Notes under the pieces: generated by a model
What the model was told of the DNA's origin: nothing
The model's database searches: none
The model's input: the letters and a program-made list of their open reading frames with translations, nothing else
In this document: in pieces, positions 23,058 to 34,873 of the stretch
Position numbering within the stretch: position 1 is the first letter of the stretch
How the letters are laid out: each line of letters begins with the position of its first letter
Assembly: GCA_019096195.1 (NCBI GenBank)
Contig: JAGTXK010000239.1
Span: forward strand, 620,001 to 684,000
Source of the DNA: Boletus sp. NGJ
Taxonomy: Eukaryota; Basidiomycota; Agaricomycetes; Boletales; Boletaceae
Length of the DNA: 64,000 nucleotides
Direction of reading: 5' to 3'
Made by a program: the position numbers and the translations under genes

Positions 23058-23361
23058 ATGAACCTCAAATCCCTCGCTGCTCTCACTCTCGCTGCCTCTG
23101 TTCCCCTCGCCTCAGCAGGCCCACTGGCATACGGTCTGTGCCAGACCGGTGGGTGTCTTCCTACCGACCCTGTCTAACTTACAAGCATCGCCCCGTCGGC
23201 CAGGTTGCAATGCACTTGTGGTGTCGTGCTACGCCGGAGCGGGCTTCACCTTTGGGGTCACCGTAGTTGGCGCCCCCGCTGCCATCATAGCGTGTAACGC
23301 TGGCCTGGGTACGTGCATGGCAGCATGTGCTGCTACAGCACTCATTGCCCCAATCCCCTGA
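23058..23361 (+). CDS. Small secreted Cys-rich protein (zygote-specific-protein-like)
   Basis: Two exons, 23058-23148 and 23204-23361, joined in phase 1 across a 55-nt intron; 82 aa. A clear signal peptide (MNLKSLAALTLAASVPLASA) precedes a short mature protein GPLAYGLCQTGCN... with six cysteines arranged CxxxC, VSCYAG, IACNAG and GTCMAAC, and a strongly hydrophobic, Ala-rich body. This layout matches a family of small secreted proteins spread through Agaricomycetes, some annotated as zygote-specific proteins; function unknown. The splice rejoins CQT|GCN, conserving the Cys spacing. An out-of-frame ATG at 23039 precedes the chosen start but opens no sensible product. Confidence 0.85.
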
Positions 23362-23591
23362 GTGGCTCTGTTAGTATCTTGCCTGACCCCGCTACATCCA
23401 ACTCACACTCGCCTTGGCGATTCATTGCAGTATCCTCGCCGGCTTTTCACCCCCAACAGTTGATTGTCCCAGATCCGAGACAAGTGTTTTCTGTGTTGTA
23501 CTTGTAGATTTCCGTACAATGAGTACACGCTGGTATGTACCCATGACGGAATATCAATATTGTGGAACCTGTTCGCGGCGAACACCGAGTG

Positions 23592-23983
23592 ATGTTGTTG
23601 AGTGACCATGACATTGGTAAAGTGATTGAATGCTCGTCGGCGACACGCTCCCAGCGTTGTCAGGAACAAGGTGCGTGCGCGTTCACAGCACCCCAGATTC
23701 TGACAGAAGATAACCTCCACACCGCACGACAGCGTGTACCCTCCAGACGTGTCTTTCTCGCAACACATACAACCCCGAAAAGTGCGACGAATACGTGCGA
23801 AAGCTTTACACGTGTTGCCTCGAGATGTACAATATTGAAGGTGCCAACGCCGAGTCCACAGCCTGTCCGTCCAAGCCTGTCATTGAACGCTGGTTGAGAA
23901 GAGTGCCGAGACAGAAGGGTGGTGATGACTGGGGCGCAGCTGGACAGCCATGCCCTCGGACGTCGGTCAAAGCAGACCAGTAA
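23592..23983 (+). CDS. CMC4: Cmc4-like twin CX9C mitochondrial intermembrane-space protein
   Basis: Exons 23592-23670 and 23733-23983 (phase 1, 62-nt intron); 109 aa as drawn. The core reads RCQEQ|ACTLQTCLSRNTYNPEKCDEYV.. then KLYTCCLEMY and a third Cys in ESTACPSKPVIERW, which aligns with Cmc4 (MTCP1 neighbour, p8) proteins: CxxxxC....C, twin CX9C coiled-coil-helix-coiled-coil-helix fold imported through Mia40. Splicing removes a Gly-Ala-Cys-Ala look-alike and restores the family spacing, strong support for the intron. The N-terminus is uncertain: Cmc4 proteins usually start within a few residues of the first Cys, whereas the nearest in-frame ATG adds about 22 residues. The C-terminal tail is longer than in yeast. 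Confidence 0.8.
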
Positions 23984-24192
23984 TTTAGCTATAAAAACTT
24001 GTTTTCGATGGGCAATGGCGTCCGTGGTGCGAAAGCTCTGCAATAAGCGCCGGCATTGAACACAGCTCCTGTGGACCTAACACAGCCTGACCAGCATACC
24101 GCGATGTCCGTCCACAACCATAGCGATGGTCATACCAGTATATTATTCCTTCCGCAGTCGTCGCTTTCTCTATCGCTCCTTCTCTCCCGACG

Positions 24193-25779
24193 ATGCCAGT
24201 CGTCGTCACCATCACTCAGCCCGAGGTTACTGTAACCGCCAGCGCCACACCGACGAGCGTAGGTGCTGCGCTCTCTCCCGGAGCCATTGCGGGCATCGTC
24301 ATTGGAACTCTTCTCGGGGCTGTCCTGTTCATAACCCTCGTCTTCTATCTCCTCAACCGCTACACCCGGCACAAGTTCATCAAAGTTGCCAACCCTGTTC
24401 ATGATCGTGTCTTCCCCGCCAAAGGTGCTCCTGATTTGCGACACTCTCCGAGCACCACCTCCTGGAGACCACATCTCTTTACTCGCCATGCGCAGCAGCC
24501 TTCTATGTCAACTGAACCCCTCATGTCTCCAGTTTCAACTCGTCCACCGCCCCTGTCCACTTCACGAGCTCAGTCTCTCGTTACTCCTCGCACAAACTCC
24601 ATCTCCCCTGATAGTAGAGACAGCCAGTTTAGCTCCTACGATCTCGGCAAGATCAGTCAAGTCATTGCTTCCGGAACTGTTTCTCACTCAGCTACCCCAG
24701 CCATTCTGAACATCCCACCTGTTCGCAAACCAGAACAGACATCTCTGCGGTCTGGCTTGGGCAACGCCCTGGAGACATCTGATGACAATGCCCCTAGTCC
24801 GCCTACATCCTCACAATCAACATTGTTTATTCGCCGAATGCTCCAATCGCGCGCACAAGCTTCGGAGGCAGTTTCCCTTGAGTATCATCCATCGCAAGAT
24901 TTGTCGGCAAGTCGCCATACAACACCGAACTCGTCAATTTTCCATGCTGATGAGGAACGATTACTTGACGAGGCTGAACGTACTGCCCTTCGAGATGTGG
25001 AAAACGCACGGAGAGACGAGGGGATGATAGTCCCAGACGAGGAAGACGACTGGGACGAGGCGGATACTGAGTCAATTTACTCCCAACTCTCTGCGCCCAT
25101 TGACCACTCCGCCTTCTTCTCGGATCCTCTTTCTCGCCGAAACAGTACCTCGTCTGTACTTCGCCGAAAGTCCTCTCGAAAACAATCTCGCGAGCCTGCA
25201 CCCGAGCTTACCCCGGTCGCCGAGATGCCGGATATCCCAGGGGCACTCCAAGGTCAACCTCCCTCTCGCCGTGTATCGGCCGCGGGGAACTCGTCCCTTG
25301 ACGGACAGCTTTCACATAGGACTGCCTCGCGTCCGATGTCCCCGGTGATGGATCAGCCTGGCACCTTGCCCCTACTTACTTCTGCCAACTTTGGAAAGAA
25401 TAGTACAGCGTCCGGCACACCGCCAGGCTCGGGCTGGGGATCGGGCTCTAGCGGTAGGACCTCACGGTATCCGTCCCTCGCGCAGTCTAGCGTCCACTCT
25501 TCGCAGACTAAGGCGCGTTCAGACGTTGGCACAGACTGGTACCATCCACCTTCTGGACTTGCAGGTCTCAGTTCACTGCAGGTAGGACTGCTGCGGAATC
25601 CGCATTCTCCGGTGGAGGAGCTACCCGAACCGCAAGACGAGTCGCTCGCACGTAGTTCTGCTGACCCCGTGGCGGCCAAACGTGCACATCTTCGCGAAGG
25701 GACGGCCAGTTCGATGCCGGAGGTGGAGAGAAGGACTGTGATGCAGGGCGGGATCGCGCACATCGACGTCGCATTGTGA
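24193..25779 (+). CDS. Single-pass membrane protein with long Ser/Pro-rich cytoplasmic tail
   Basis: One exon, 528 aa. A short Thr/Val-rich segment (1-30) precedes one membrane helix (about 32-54, GIVIGTLLGAVLFITLVFYLL) and a basic stop-transfer flank (NRYTRHKFIK). The remaining ~470 residues are disordered, rich in Ser/Pro/Thr with many SP/TP sites and a few acidic clusters (DEEDDWDEADTE). No signal peptide is evident at the chosen ATG. The layout recalls fungal plasma-membrane sensors of the Mid2/Wsc kind and many Agaricomycete orphans with a Gly-rich TM segment, but the extracellular part is very short. I do not assign a function. Confidence 0.7.
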   Translation: MPVVVTITQPEVTVTASATPTSVGAALSPGAIAGIVIGTLLGAVLFITLVFYLLNRYTRHKFIKVANPVHDRVFPAKGAPDLRHSPSTTSWRPHLFTRHAQQPSMSTEPLMSPVSTRPPPLSTSRAQSLVTPRTNSISPDSRDSQFSSYDLGKISQVIASGTVSHSATPAILNIPPVRKPEQTSLRSGLGNALETSDDNAPSPPTSSQSTLFIRRMLQSRAQASEAVSLEYHPSQDLSASRHTTPNSSIFHADEERLLDEAERTALRDVENARRDEGMIVPDEEDDWDEADTESIYSQLSAPIDHSAFFSDPLSRRNSTSSVLRRKSSRKQSREPAPELTPVAEMPDIPGALQGQPPSRRVSAAGNSSLDGQLSHRTASRPMSPVMDQPGTLPLLTSANFGKNSTASGTPPGSGWGSGSSGRTSRYPSLAQSSVHSSQTKARSDVGTDWYHPPSGLAGLSSLQVGLLRNPHSPVEELPEPQDESLARSSADPVAAKRAHLREGTASSMPEVERRTVMQGGIAHIDVAL

Positions 25780-26293
25780 AGGCTCTCAAGGCTTTGTTAA
25801 TTTTATGCTATTTATCGTGCGCACGTTCAGGACGACGTACATTCAGGCAGTTCTGTGAATTTTGTTTCCTGGATTAAGACTGGACTTGCTTAGCATTCTA
25901 CATACGCGACTTGTAGAAAATTTTTGCGAGATGGATGTCGGACGGGATTGCACGGAGGGCACGTGTCAAGGCAGGTCGATTCACGATAATCCGATCGAAG
26001 CGTCGACTGTGAATCAAAAACTGCACCACCAAACAACACTCCTCTTCAAGTCGGCCACGACAGTCTCGACAGCGTCCAGCATTCGTCAGGCGGATGTTTC
26101 CTTAGTACCCCCACCTCAGACTGCTCAGAATTCAATTTTGCAGCTCCATTTCATCACCCCAAAGCACCGCTTATTTTCCTGTTAATCCTTGGCCAGCTCA
26201 CTCTCAATCCTTGACCAACGACGCCAGGGTCTTGCCCACCGTTGTTCTCCCACACCTTTCGGCCTCCGTCCGTAAAAGGACGGTGCGCTGTCA
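25780..26293. other. Intergenic region
   Basis: About 510 bp between two same-strand genes; nothing coding that I can support. Confidence 0.45.
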
Positions 26294-29200
26294 ATGCAGG
26301 CCACTCGTCTGACGAGCTCCATCCATGGGGATGGCGTGTCTGCGATTCAGAACAATCGTGTCACTGTCCAGCGAACACGTTGGTGGGAGACTACCTATAC
26401 CGCCGTCAATTGGGACTATCCGCCCTCTCCAGCCGTCTGTTACGACGCCCTTCTCTCCCGTGGTGCGTCGCACTCGAGGTTTTTGCGGATAGCTTACTTG
26501 AGCACAAGACGGACGCCTGCGCCGCGTTCTCCCACTGCTCCCCTTTCTCCAACCCCCACTGTTAGCCTAGCCACGTCGACCACACCAACCTCTCCCTTGA
26601 CCACTGCTCATCTCACATCGACAACCTCTCTGGCTGGCTTACCTCGTGACCCGGCCGTCCGTGTCCCGCAAGTTCCTTCTTATCCCCTTTCGCGAACATT
26701 TATGAATGTGAGACCTCGATTTGCAAATCTGATATCGCATACCTTGAAGCGTCGAAAGCCACAGTGGCCCAAGCCACCCCATTACCATGCCTCGTTACTC
26801 CGTTCGCCTCTGTCTCGCCGCAAAGGTCTCTTCCGGGCAGTACTCCCACCCAATAAGGCGGTCGACTTCTTTCGGTGGGACGTCCTTCCCGGTGCGGATG
26901 TTTCCTTGTCCGCGCCATGTCAGGAACGCGACCGAACCAGGTCAAGCGATGTGGATGCATGTGCGTCGCTGCTTGTCGCTGAATCAGTGTTGAAGCCCTA
27001 CGAGGCGGCGGCTGGCTTTTTTGGGTGGCATGGCCTCGGACTTGACGTCATTCGGCGTGTGCAAGAGAATTACGATGAAGGTGTGGACGACGAGTGTAGT
27101 TGGATTGAAGGGGTAGAGGTGTGCCGACTGGGTCTTGGACAAAATGGTGCTGGGATGAACAGGTCGTCGGGTTTGCGACACCAGATTGACGAGGTGGTGG
27201 TGGAGGAAGGAAGGGCAAGGTGGGCACGCACGGCGGAAGAACTTGTTGGACCGCCTGGGATAGCTTTGCGATGGGTTGTCGAGGATGGCAGGTCGGGCAA
27301 GGTCACTACGCCTTCGGATCCAGTGCGCAAGGACGTTGACTCTCGTGCCTCATCGTCGATTTCCTCAACACGTGGAGAGGTTCGATGGGACCTTGACATT
27401 GAGTTCAGTCCATCTCGTACATCCAGATCGACCTCCGTCTCCGATGAGAAGAGGCAAATGCCTCCCTCGGGCTCGATGGCCACTGTTCCGGGTCCTTCCT
27501 CCAGCTCCAAACCAGAACTCAAAATGGATTCACCGCCAACCTGGTGGTATGGGCCTTCCCCACACCGTGGGCCTCCTCCGACCCCCCATTTACCCTTGCT
27601 CCGCTTTCCGCCTCCACCGTCTGCACAATATGGGCCCCCACCACTACAGTTTTCACCGTGGTTCCCTCCTGGTCGCGTCGCATCGGCACAAGGACATGGA
27701 TATTGGTATGGCGCTCAGCCCACTGGTGAGTTGGCCGTGTTTTCGTAGCCTTTGTCGTACTTTTCCGTATTCGTGATACTTATGGGAATGATTCGTGGCG
27801 ACATGTATCCTTTTTTTTTGTATCTTTCGTTGTATGTCTTGTATGATGCTGATCATTGACTGTGCCGTGCGCTCTCAGGTGCTCCTCCTCCCATGAATCG
27901 TGACCCAAATCTCCCCAACTCACTTCCGCCTCATTCACACATTTTCACTACCCCTGTCACTCCCACTTCCATGCATCCGTCCCAGTCCCCTCGACACCCT
28001 ACCAAGCCAAGGTTGGGTCAAGACGAGTATGGACCGGGCCATGACTGTGATAAGGAGACCGAGACCGATCATGGTTACGAATCGACGACGACGACAACGG
28101 ATTCAGATCCTCCCCCACACACACCCATCGGTGCAACGACGATGTCACATTGTGTAGAAGCACTTCAAGTCCACGGAGATGATGATGATGGGGTGCATGG
28201 CTTAGAGATCGATATGGGGCATACATCCGCAGCGATCAGTTTGTCGGATCCTACAACCCCTGTTAAACTCCTCGGTGGATTCACCATGGCCACTTCACCC
28301 TCGGCGTCGTCTGGCTCGCCGGGTTCCAATCGAGATGGTTGCGGATCCTCAAAGGCTGCGGTGGTATTCCCTTCACTGAACGGATCTTTCTGCCAGGGGT
28401 CGTTGTCACAAATGTCAGTCTCTCTATCCAGTCGGGGAATGTCTGCGCAAACGACACCTGCGAGGACGGTGACGCCAGTTAGTTCATCGTCACTGTCGTC
28501 CGCAAAGGAGTCGATGACTCGGTTTAGGCTCGGCGGCGATGATAACTCCAAGATAGAACTCAAGAGTGGAGGTGCCTGTTCCGTCTCGGGCGATAACCCT
28601 GCATTTATGCTGAGTTTCTGCTCACCACTGACGAGTCCCAACCTTCGGAAGGATCATCAGGGGTTTTGGGAGCCTGTGGCGCCCGTCTCTCCGTCCTCGT
28701 CTTCGTCCTCGCTTCCCCTTTCACCTTCTGCAGGCAAGGTAGGGTCAAGACCCACAGCAGGATGGATTGGCGATAAGACAGGGCCAGTGCTAGGAGAAAG
28801 CACCGAGTCGTCGGGAGCCCCCAGTTTACAATATACACCCTCTGCCAAGTCCAGGTCGCTGTCTCCTGGTCCACGCCGTCTCACCAGCGCGGGATCCACT
28901 CGCTCGTCAAGTTCGGGACCTGTTTCGTTTTCTTCACCCACGTCCACGCCGGCGTCCACGTCTGTGTTTGGTGGTTCGCACCCACCTTCGCCGTCTCCTA
29001 CGAACAACTTGTCTTTGGTACCTCCAAACCCGACGACCCTGTTGCCTGCTTTCTTAGCGACGGCGACTGTGAAGCGAAAGAAGGCGTCAAGGACGAGGGA
29101 GATTGTCGATCGGCTGAGGTCGTCTTCGATCGATGCGGGAAAGGGAGGTGTGGGATTGGATAACTTGGGCTGGTTGGCTGGTCCAAATGCAGGCGGAGAG

Positions 29201-30001
29201 CTAGATGGCACGCCCGGCAAAGCGTCGTCTGAGTCTGATCACTCCGCTGGAAATCATGTTGCTAGAGGTCAGCCATCGCCATCACCGCCGTCCAAGTCAA
29301 GCTCGGACTCGGCATCGTGGTTGGGGTCAGACTTGGGAAAGAATCAAGGACAAGCTCCAGGTTCAAAGTCTTCTGACTCTGGTTCCTCTGGATCAGGAGG
29401 GAAGAGTAACGGCGCGATACAGGTTGCGACACCTGGCTCGGTGACCCTTTTCTCGGCTTCTAGTCCAGGAACCGTCACGACGACGGCCAACTCCAGTATA
29501 ACCCCCTTCCCGATCCTTAGTGTGTCGCAGACTTTGGCTTCCAATGTCACGAAAACCCAACAGAGTCAGAATGGCGGGACTACTGGGCGCGAGCCTGCGG
29601 CCGCCACGTCGTCCAACGGTGGAGCTGGGCCCAAGATGAATGCGACTGTAACTACGTCCCCGAACGCACGTAGCTCTGGTCTCCTACCCAGCACTCCGAA
29701 CGGCGGTACATCACCGTCTGCGCACCACTCTCACCATCCGCTTCCGTCACTGTCCCATCCCACGCCGCATCCTCAACCACCTCTAGGGCCTACCCCCCCG
29801 ATACTGACCGTCTCACCTTATCCGCATCCGATGTATGTGCCTTTTACGCAGTATCATATTGCACCACCCCATCAGGGACAAGGAACGTGGTTGGCAGTCT
29901 ATCCGGGCCATCCTCCGCATCTGCCTGCGCATCCTCTGCCAGTTCAGACACACGTTGCACCCATCACGGGTGTGTCGGGAATGAGACACGTGAGCTGGTG
30001 A
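26294..30001 (+). CDS. Large low-complexity protein of unknown function
   Basis: Exons 26294-27725 and 27879-30001 joined in phase 1 across a 153-nt intron; 1184 aa. The first exon has a composition compatible with a folded segment (VNWDYPPSPAVCYD, YEAAAGFFGWHGLGLDVIRR, MNRSSGLRHQIDEVVVEEGRARW), then Ser-rich and Pro/aromatic-rich stretches (WWYGPSPHRGPPP). The second exon is almost wholly Ser/Thr/Pro/Gly-rich low complexity with one basic patch (TVKRKKASRTREIVDRLRSS) that could be a short helix or NLS. The very long open frame without a stop argues for a real gene. No catalytic motif or membrane segment. It could be a transcriptional or signalling scaffold; that is only a guess from composition. 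Confidence 0.65.
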
Positions 30002-30433
30002 GACACGTCGACGCTGGTGCGTTTTTCTTATTCGATGCAATATACATGGTCTGATGAGTCCCGATGCCGGGGTGTATCAAGAGTCTTGCGCAGACGTTTC
30101 TTTTGTCTGCTTTCTTGTTGGTTTTTTTGGCTAAGGAGGGGTTGACACTAATACAATGACCTATGTCCATTTTTTGCACTGCTGCCTCTCTTTCGTTAGC
30201 TTGCTCTCGCACCCTGATGTCGTTTGTCCCTTTCTGTAGCACATATACTTTCGTTCCACTTTTTTTCTCGTCTGATACGCCTGAATGAATGTCTAGAGTT
30301 GTACTTACGAAGAGGACCGAGCCCTTGATAAGGGTGGATCCAAACAAAGACAAACAACGCGACCGCGTATACCATTTGTATTTCATCACGTGGTCACGCG
30401 TTCCTCCTCCCACACCCACTCGATGACACTTGA
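30002..30433. other. Intergenic region
   Basis: About 430 bp with several T-rich runs (e.g. 30121-30128, 30258-30268); likely 3' UTR of the upstream gene plus the next promoter. Confidence 0.45.
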
Positions 30434-32303
30434 ATGGCTTGTCTTGTTGCAGTTCGTTCGCAGTACAACTCTGCACATTTCCCTCTTGAACGACCACTCG
30501 GAAGTTCTCTACCTCCTCCGTTTGAGCCAAATCCAATCCTGATGATCCCAAAGGATCGCTCGCGCGCCACCTATCCACCCACGAACACGACTGGGCGACA
30601 GGGAACATCGACGTTGCCTTTGGTCACGATTACAGATGTGACACCTCAAAAGACATCTCTTCCGCAATCCCTTTCCGTGTTATCCACCCCCACCCCGACG
30701 CTCACTTCTGATACCCCCACCCCGGCGAGCTCCGGAAAGGCCACCGATCCCTACCGTCTGCTCTATCGCGGTGCACTGTCCCTGCCTGACTCCTACCTCC
30801 AGCTCGACGGACTTGCCTTTTCGGCACGGCTTCCGAACCGACAGTTGTCTGCCGTGCAGGACTCGCCCTCTTGTTCGCTTTCCGAGTCGTCCGCACGGGA
30901 GTTGATGCACAATCCCCTGGCGTTGGCGTTGGAGAGTATGCGCGGACGTCAGTCGCTTCGATTCAAGGGCACCGTATGTCTGCAAGACGTGTGGTTGGAT
31001 GATACAGGGGACGTTTACATGTGCGTTGGCGTGCCGTCGGTCGGTATGATGGGACGACTGATCGCGCTCGTGGGTTGTGTGTTATCAGGGATATCCATCC
31101 GTTTGCGACGTTGACAAGGAGCTATTTTGAAAACATTCTATGTTTATCTCCTCTCGTCGCTCCCACGCATGACACGTTTGGTCCAACGAGAACGCAGGTT
31201 GGCGTCCGCGTGTCTCTGGGAGACACAGGTACGTTTCTCTATACCATTAGTCCAATGATACGACGACAACCCCTCGTTCTACAGATGGACCTGAGACCAC
31301 GGACATCGTCATTTATGGAGAGACCAGCACGTTGTTGTGTCCTCCTCCCCTGCCACTTTCGCCCGCCGCCACGTCCTCGTCCGCGGGGACGCCACCACTC
31401 AGCATGCGGGTTGCGCGCATCACGCCTGCCCCACGCGCACCGCGTCCGGACGATCCTACGCCTCGTCAGCCGCCTGCGCATTTATTTGGCAACACCCCGC
31501 TCGGCGATCTAGGTGCGAATAAACGAATAATATCGCGACCGAACACAGGCAAAGCCAGGGAAAGGGTGAGGGACAAGGAAAAGATGGATGAACAGGTCCT
31601 GCGTCGTGCGAGGGACGTCATGTTAAACCTCCCTCGATCGAAGATCCCTACGAATGGGAGTTCCAAGGCAAAGGACAGGCGCGTGCGGGGCGGTGCACAT
31701 CAGCAAAGTCAACGAGACGTTGTTTTCAAGGTGCCGGAGCTCCCTGCCACGGTGCGTCGGAAGCAGGGAGAAGCAGGGACGGACGTGTTTGGTGCTGTCG
31801 AGCCTCCTCAGCCTCAGTCTGCCAATGGAAAGGGCAAGGGTAAAGCAACCGTCGTGAATCGGGAGGACGGCGGGATTGGCAATGCAATCGAGGGTGCGAA
31901 CAAGCTCGTGCGTGGTTGCTGTTTGGCTTGTTTCATATTTTGACGTATGCCGACGCGCTTTTAGGTGCTGAAAAAATTGGCCGTCCACCATCTTGCCAAT
32001 GCCGGAATATCCCGGTCCCATTCCGAGTTCAAGGATATTTTTGGTTTCGTTTACCGTGGAGCTTCGTTTTCGCTTGTAAGCCTATTTTTTGTTCACGGTC
32101 TGATGAATGCACGCATTGAACTCGGGCCCCGCAACACGTAGCGTTCGCAGCTGAAAACGTTGCATCTAAGCGCACAGTCAGCGGAGGCATTTGTTGAGGC
32201 ACACGTGAAGATGTATGTGCTGAATTCTGGCGGTGCTCACGATACGCCTGGATTGCGAAGAAAGACTTCGAATACCATGGATGTCGATGACGCAGGGGGG
32301 TGA
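30434..32303 (+). CDS. SLD7: Sld7-like DNA replication initiation factor
   Basis: Five exons: 30434-31020, 31089-31228, 31285-31907, 31965-32075, 32142-32303; 540 aa (a Met at 30542 is an alternative start). The N-terminal domain reads YRLLYRGALSLPDSYLQLDGLAFSARL and continues through FKGTVCLQDVWLDDTGDVYM; the C-terminal domain reads VLKKLAVHHLANAGI, EFKDIFGFVYRGASFSLRSQ and a long helix. This N- and C-domain pair with a disordered centre fits Sld7, which binds Sld3 and helps load Cdc45 at origins in early S phase; the C-terminal helix mediates dimerisation. The middle contains many basic and Ser/Pro stretches. Assignment rests on recalled family patterns, so moderate confidence; gene structure itself is well supported by phase. 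Confidence 0.6.
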
Positions 32304-33199
32304 TGTTTCTCAGGAGGGGACACATCGCCAAGCCCTCCTCTCCCCAATTCTACGCCACACGCTTGTCTCTGGCATGGCAAGGAGCCATTCGTCATACAAA
32401 CTCCACTCCGGATCTTTACATGTTGGTGTCACGCGTCCGCCAAACTTGACAGGGCGGCGTTGTTGTCAGTTGACCACGGCATGGCGTCATGGGTATTGTA
32501 GACATTTATCCATGTAAATGATGGCTGCGGTGCGGCCCAACCTCTAATGAACATATTGCTTTCGTTTCCAGCTAAGCCAGGTGGCTGCAATGTTGCTCGG
32601 ACGTCTGTTGTCGGACACGTGCACACTGTGAAGTCTACCTTGCCGTCGTGCGCTCGAGATTGGCGTGTACGCAAGGACATGCGAATCTGAGCGATTTTCA
32701 GGGTGAGGAACTTGGCATAGTCTGGTGAGAGGAACCCGTCCTACAGATCGAGTGGAATGAACGACACGCCCGGACAATCGACTCAAACCATGTTCTACGT
32801 TGGTGGACGCCACGTCCTGCGGCACAGTCAAACCATGAGTCGAGACCATTGACCGTCTCTTGCCGTCAAAAGGGTTGACATGAAGTCCCCACTCGATTAA
32901 ACGAGAAGCAGTATGTACGTCTGCACACCGTACGAACCTGTCCGTAAAGGTGTCTTTGTAAACCCGTATTGTAACAACTCGTGCCAACTCCAGATAGGAC
33001 CTCAGGATAGCAAACATGTTGCACCACGAAAGAATCCAGAGCAAGAACAAGAACCCCAGAGAAGACCGGCTTCCCGCAACCCTCCGTTACAAATAATTAA
33101 TACAATTATGATCAACGACCAGCGGTTTTAATATGGGTATATTTACTTTTTTTTTTCCCCCTCTCGTGGTTTCGTCCTGGAAACGAAAAGGGCCTTGTA
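32304..33199. other. Intergenic region
   Basis: About 900 bp. Minus-strand frames around 32430-33050 read longer than chance but show no family pattern, so I do not call a gene. A T9-plus tract lies near 33150. Confidence 0.4.
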
Positions 33200-33998
33200 C
33201 TAACGGACCGCCCGCCTGCGACGGTTTGATTCAGGGTAAACCTCCTGAACAGCTTCTTTGAATGCGAGGTCTTGCTCGTATTGTTCGCGCGTCTGTGTGA
33301 CGATAACCTGCAGGACCGGCTGGGTCGCCACTATTGCTCTTTCCGCCTGTATATCATCAACTTCCCTCTCGAAAGCGTTGGGACGGAAGCAATTCAGTGC
33401 CTGGAACACAGGGGTATTGGGGCGTGAGAGTGGGCTTGTCGGGCGGGAGACCATCGGACTCGAGGGTCTGGAAAACATGCTCCTGATGGTGGACTGGGCG
33501 GTGGGGCGGATGATGGTGCGTGTGATGATGAGGTCCTCGCGGTCAAACGTATCTACCTGACGCGTCCCCGGTGTAGTAGAAGAGCCTGAAGGCGACGCTT
33601 CCAAACCATTTTCATGGGTGGGCGAAGGGGTCGTAAAATATGTCGACGACGAGGTGGATGATGACGCCGATGCGGTGGATTCAGATATGGACGTGGAGGA
33701 GACAGACTCTGCGAGGGCGGAGCCGATGGAGTCTCTGTGAGAGGAGACTTCTAAAGGCACGAGGACCAATTCGTGGTCACTCCAGACGCCACCGACAACG
33801 CCCGTCGGGGGCAATTCTGGCTGAGAGCACCGTCGCAGAATCTGACCCATGTCGGTTGAAGTAATGACAAGGCTAGAAAGAGTCTTCTGAGAGAAGGAAT
33901 GAGACGCGAGGCAGGTGGTGGTGGTGAGGAGACCTGACCTTGCGGCGCATGGGATCAAACCGTTGTTCATCCATGGGTTGATAGCGTGCAAGACTCAT
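33200..33998 (-). CDS. Hypothetical protein, Ser/Thr-rich
   Basis: Exons 33998-33939 and 33883-33200, phase 0 across a 55-nt intron; 247 aa. The first exon encodes MSLARYQPMDEQRFDPMRRK, the second starts TLSSLVITSTDMGQIL. A Ser/Thr-rich middle (many S and T runs, SRPSSPMVSRPTSPLSRP) is followed by a C-terminal segment with a charged helix (EREVDDIQAERAIVA, REQYEQDLAFKEAVQEV) ending in Arg residues. No known domain. The compact promoter side and phase-consistent splice support a gene. Confidence 0.55.
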
Positions 33999-34873
33999 GA
34001 TCAAAGATAAGGGAAGATAGGGCGGACGAAATGTGTAAGATAGAAGAGCGGAACTGAACGAGCTGTGTTTATAAGGAGAGAGCGTATCCATGACCACGAC
34101 TCGTGGTGTGGACGGTGTGGAGGAGTGCCGCTTTGAGGCCATGTCATTGATGTACTAAAGGGTCCATTGTAGTAACGCTTCACGCCACTACCGCTTTGGC
34201 GGCATTGCGCCTCGACAGATGCACGAATTGAATAGAGCCCACAACGTATATATAGCAAGGTCTGCCTGGAAAATAGGTTATCTCCCCATCGTCACGCTAC
34301 CGTCGTAACGCACCTTTTTAATTTTCGGCGATGCAAAAACAGGTGAGCACAAATACACATCTGAGACGACCTGTAGGGAAGCACGTGCTGACCGTAGGTC
34401 CAGATCCCGCACGCGCGACCGATGAATGTTTTTCACAAAGGACCCAGACCCGCAAACATGAAGCTGGACGGCGTGGAACACACCACCTTCGTCATCCAGA
34501 CGGCGCGTAGAGTTATTGTGCTATGGCAGAAGGGTGTCTTGATATCAGTAAGGTTGTCTCGCAAAAAGCTCGTTCGTGTTACCTATCGTACTTCAGGTAC
34601 CACCAAGAAAATCGGCCATCAAACATCCTCCTCTACACGAGGCAGGGGGCAGGTCCTGATAAAGCATGGTAGCGCCTAGAACTGTGACCTACGACGTGGG
34701 AGGTTAAATTATTGGATGTATTCTTAAGAGGCGTAGCATACCTGATTTGCCGATCTTTCAAGCCATGGCGCCATGCATAAAGGCCCGTAGCAGACCGAGG
34801 ATGTACAAAGGTAAATGCATCACGTGATCTGAGAACCTATTCGTACGTGTTAAGTGTAACAACATTAATTGTA
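33999..34873. other. Divergent intergenic region
   Basis: About 875 bp between the starts of the hypothetical (-) and the LYR protein (+). No supported gene. A TATA-like ATATATAG sits near 34249-34256. Confidence 0.4.

Noticed and set aside
32544-33050. 168-codon minus-strand frame starting MFLLWILSW
   Set aside because: First part looks membrane-like but the rest has no family pattern, and no phase-consistent exon chain could be extended.
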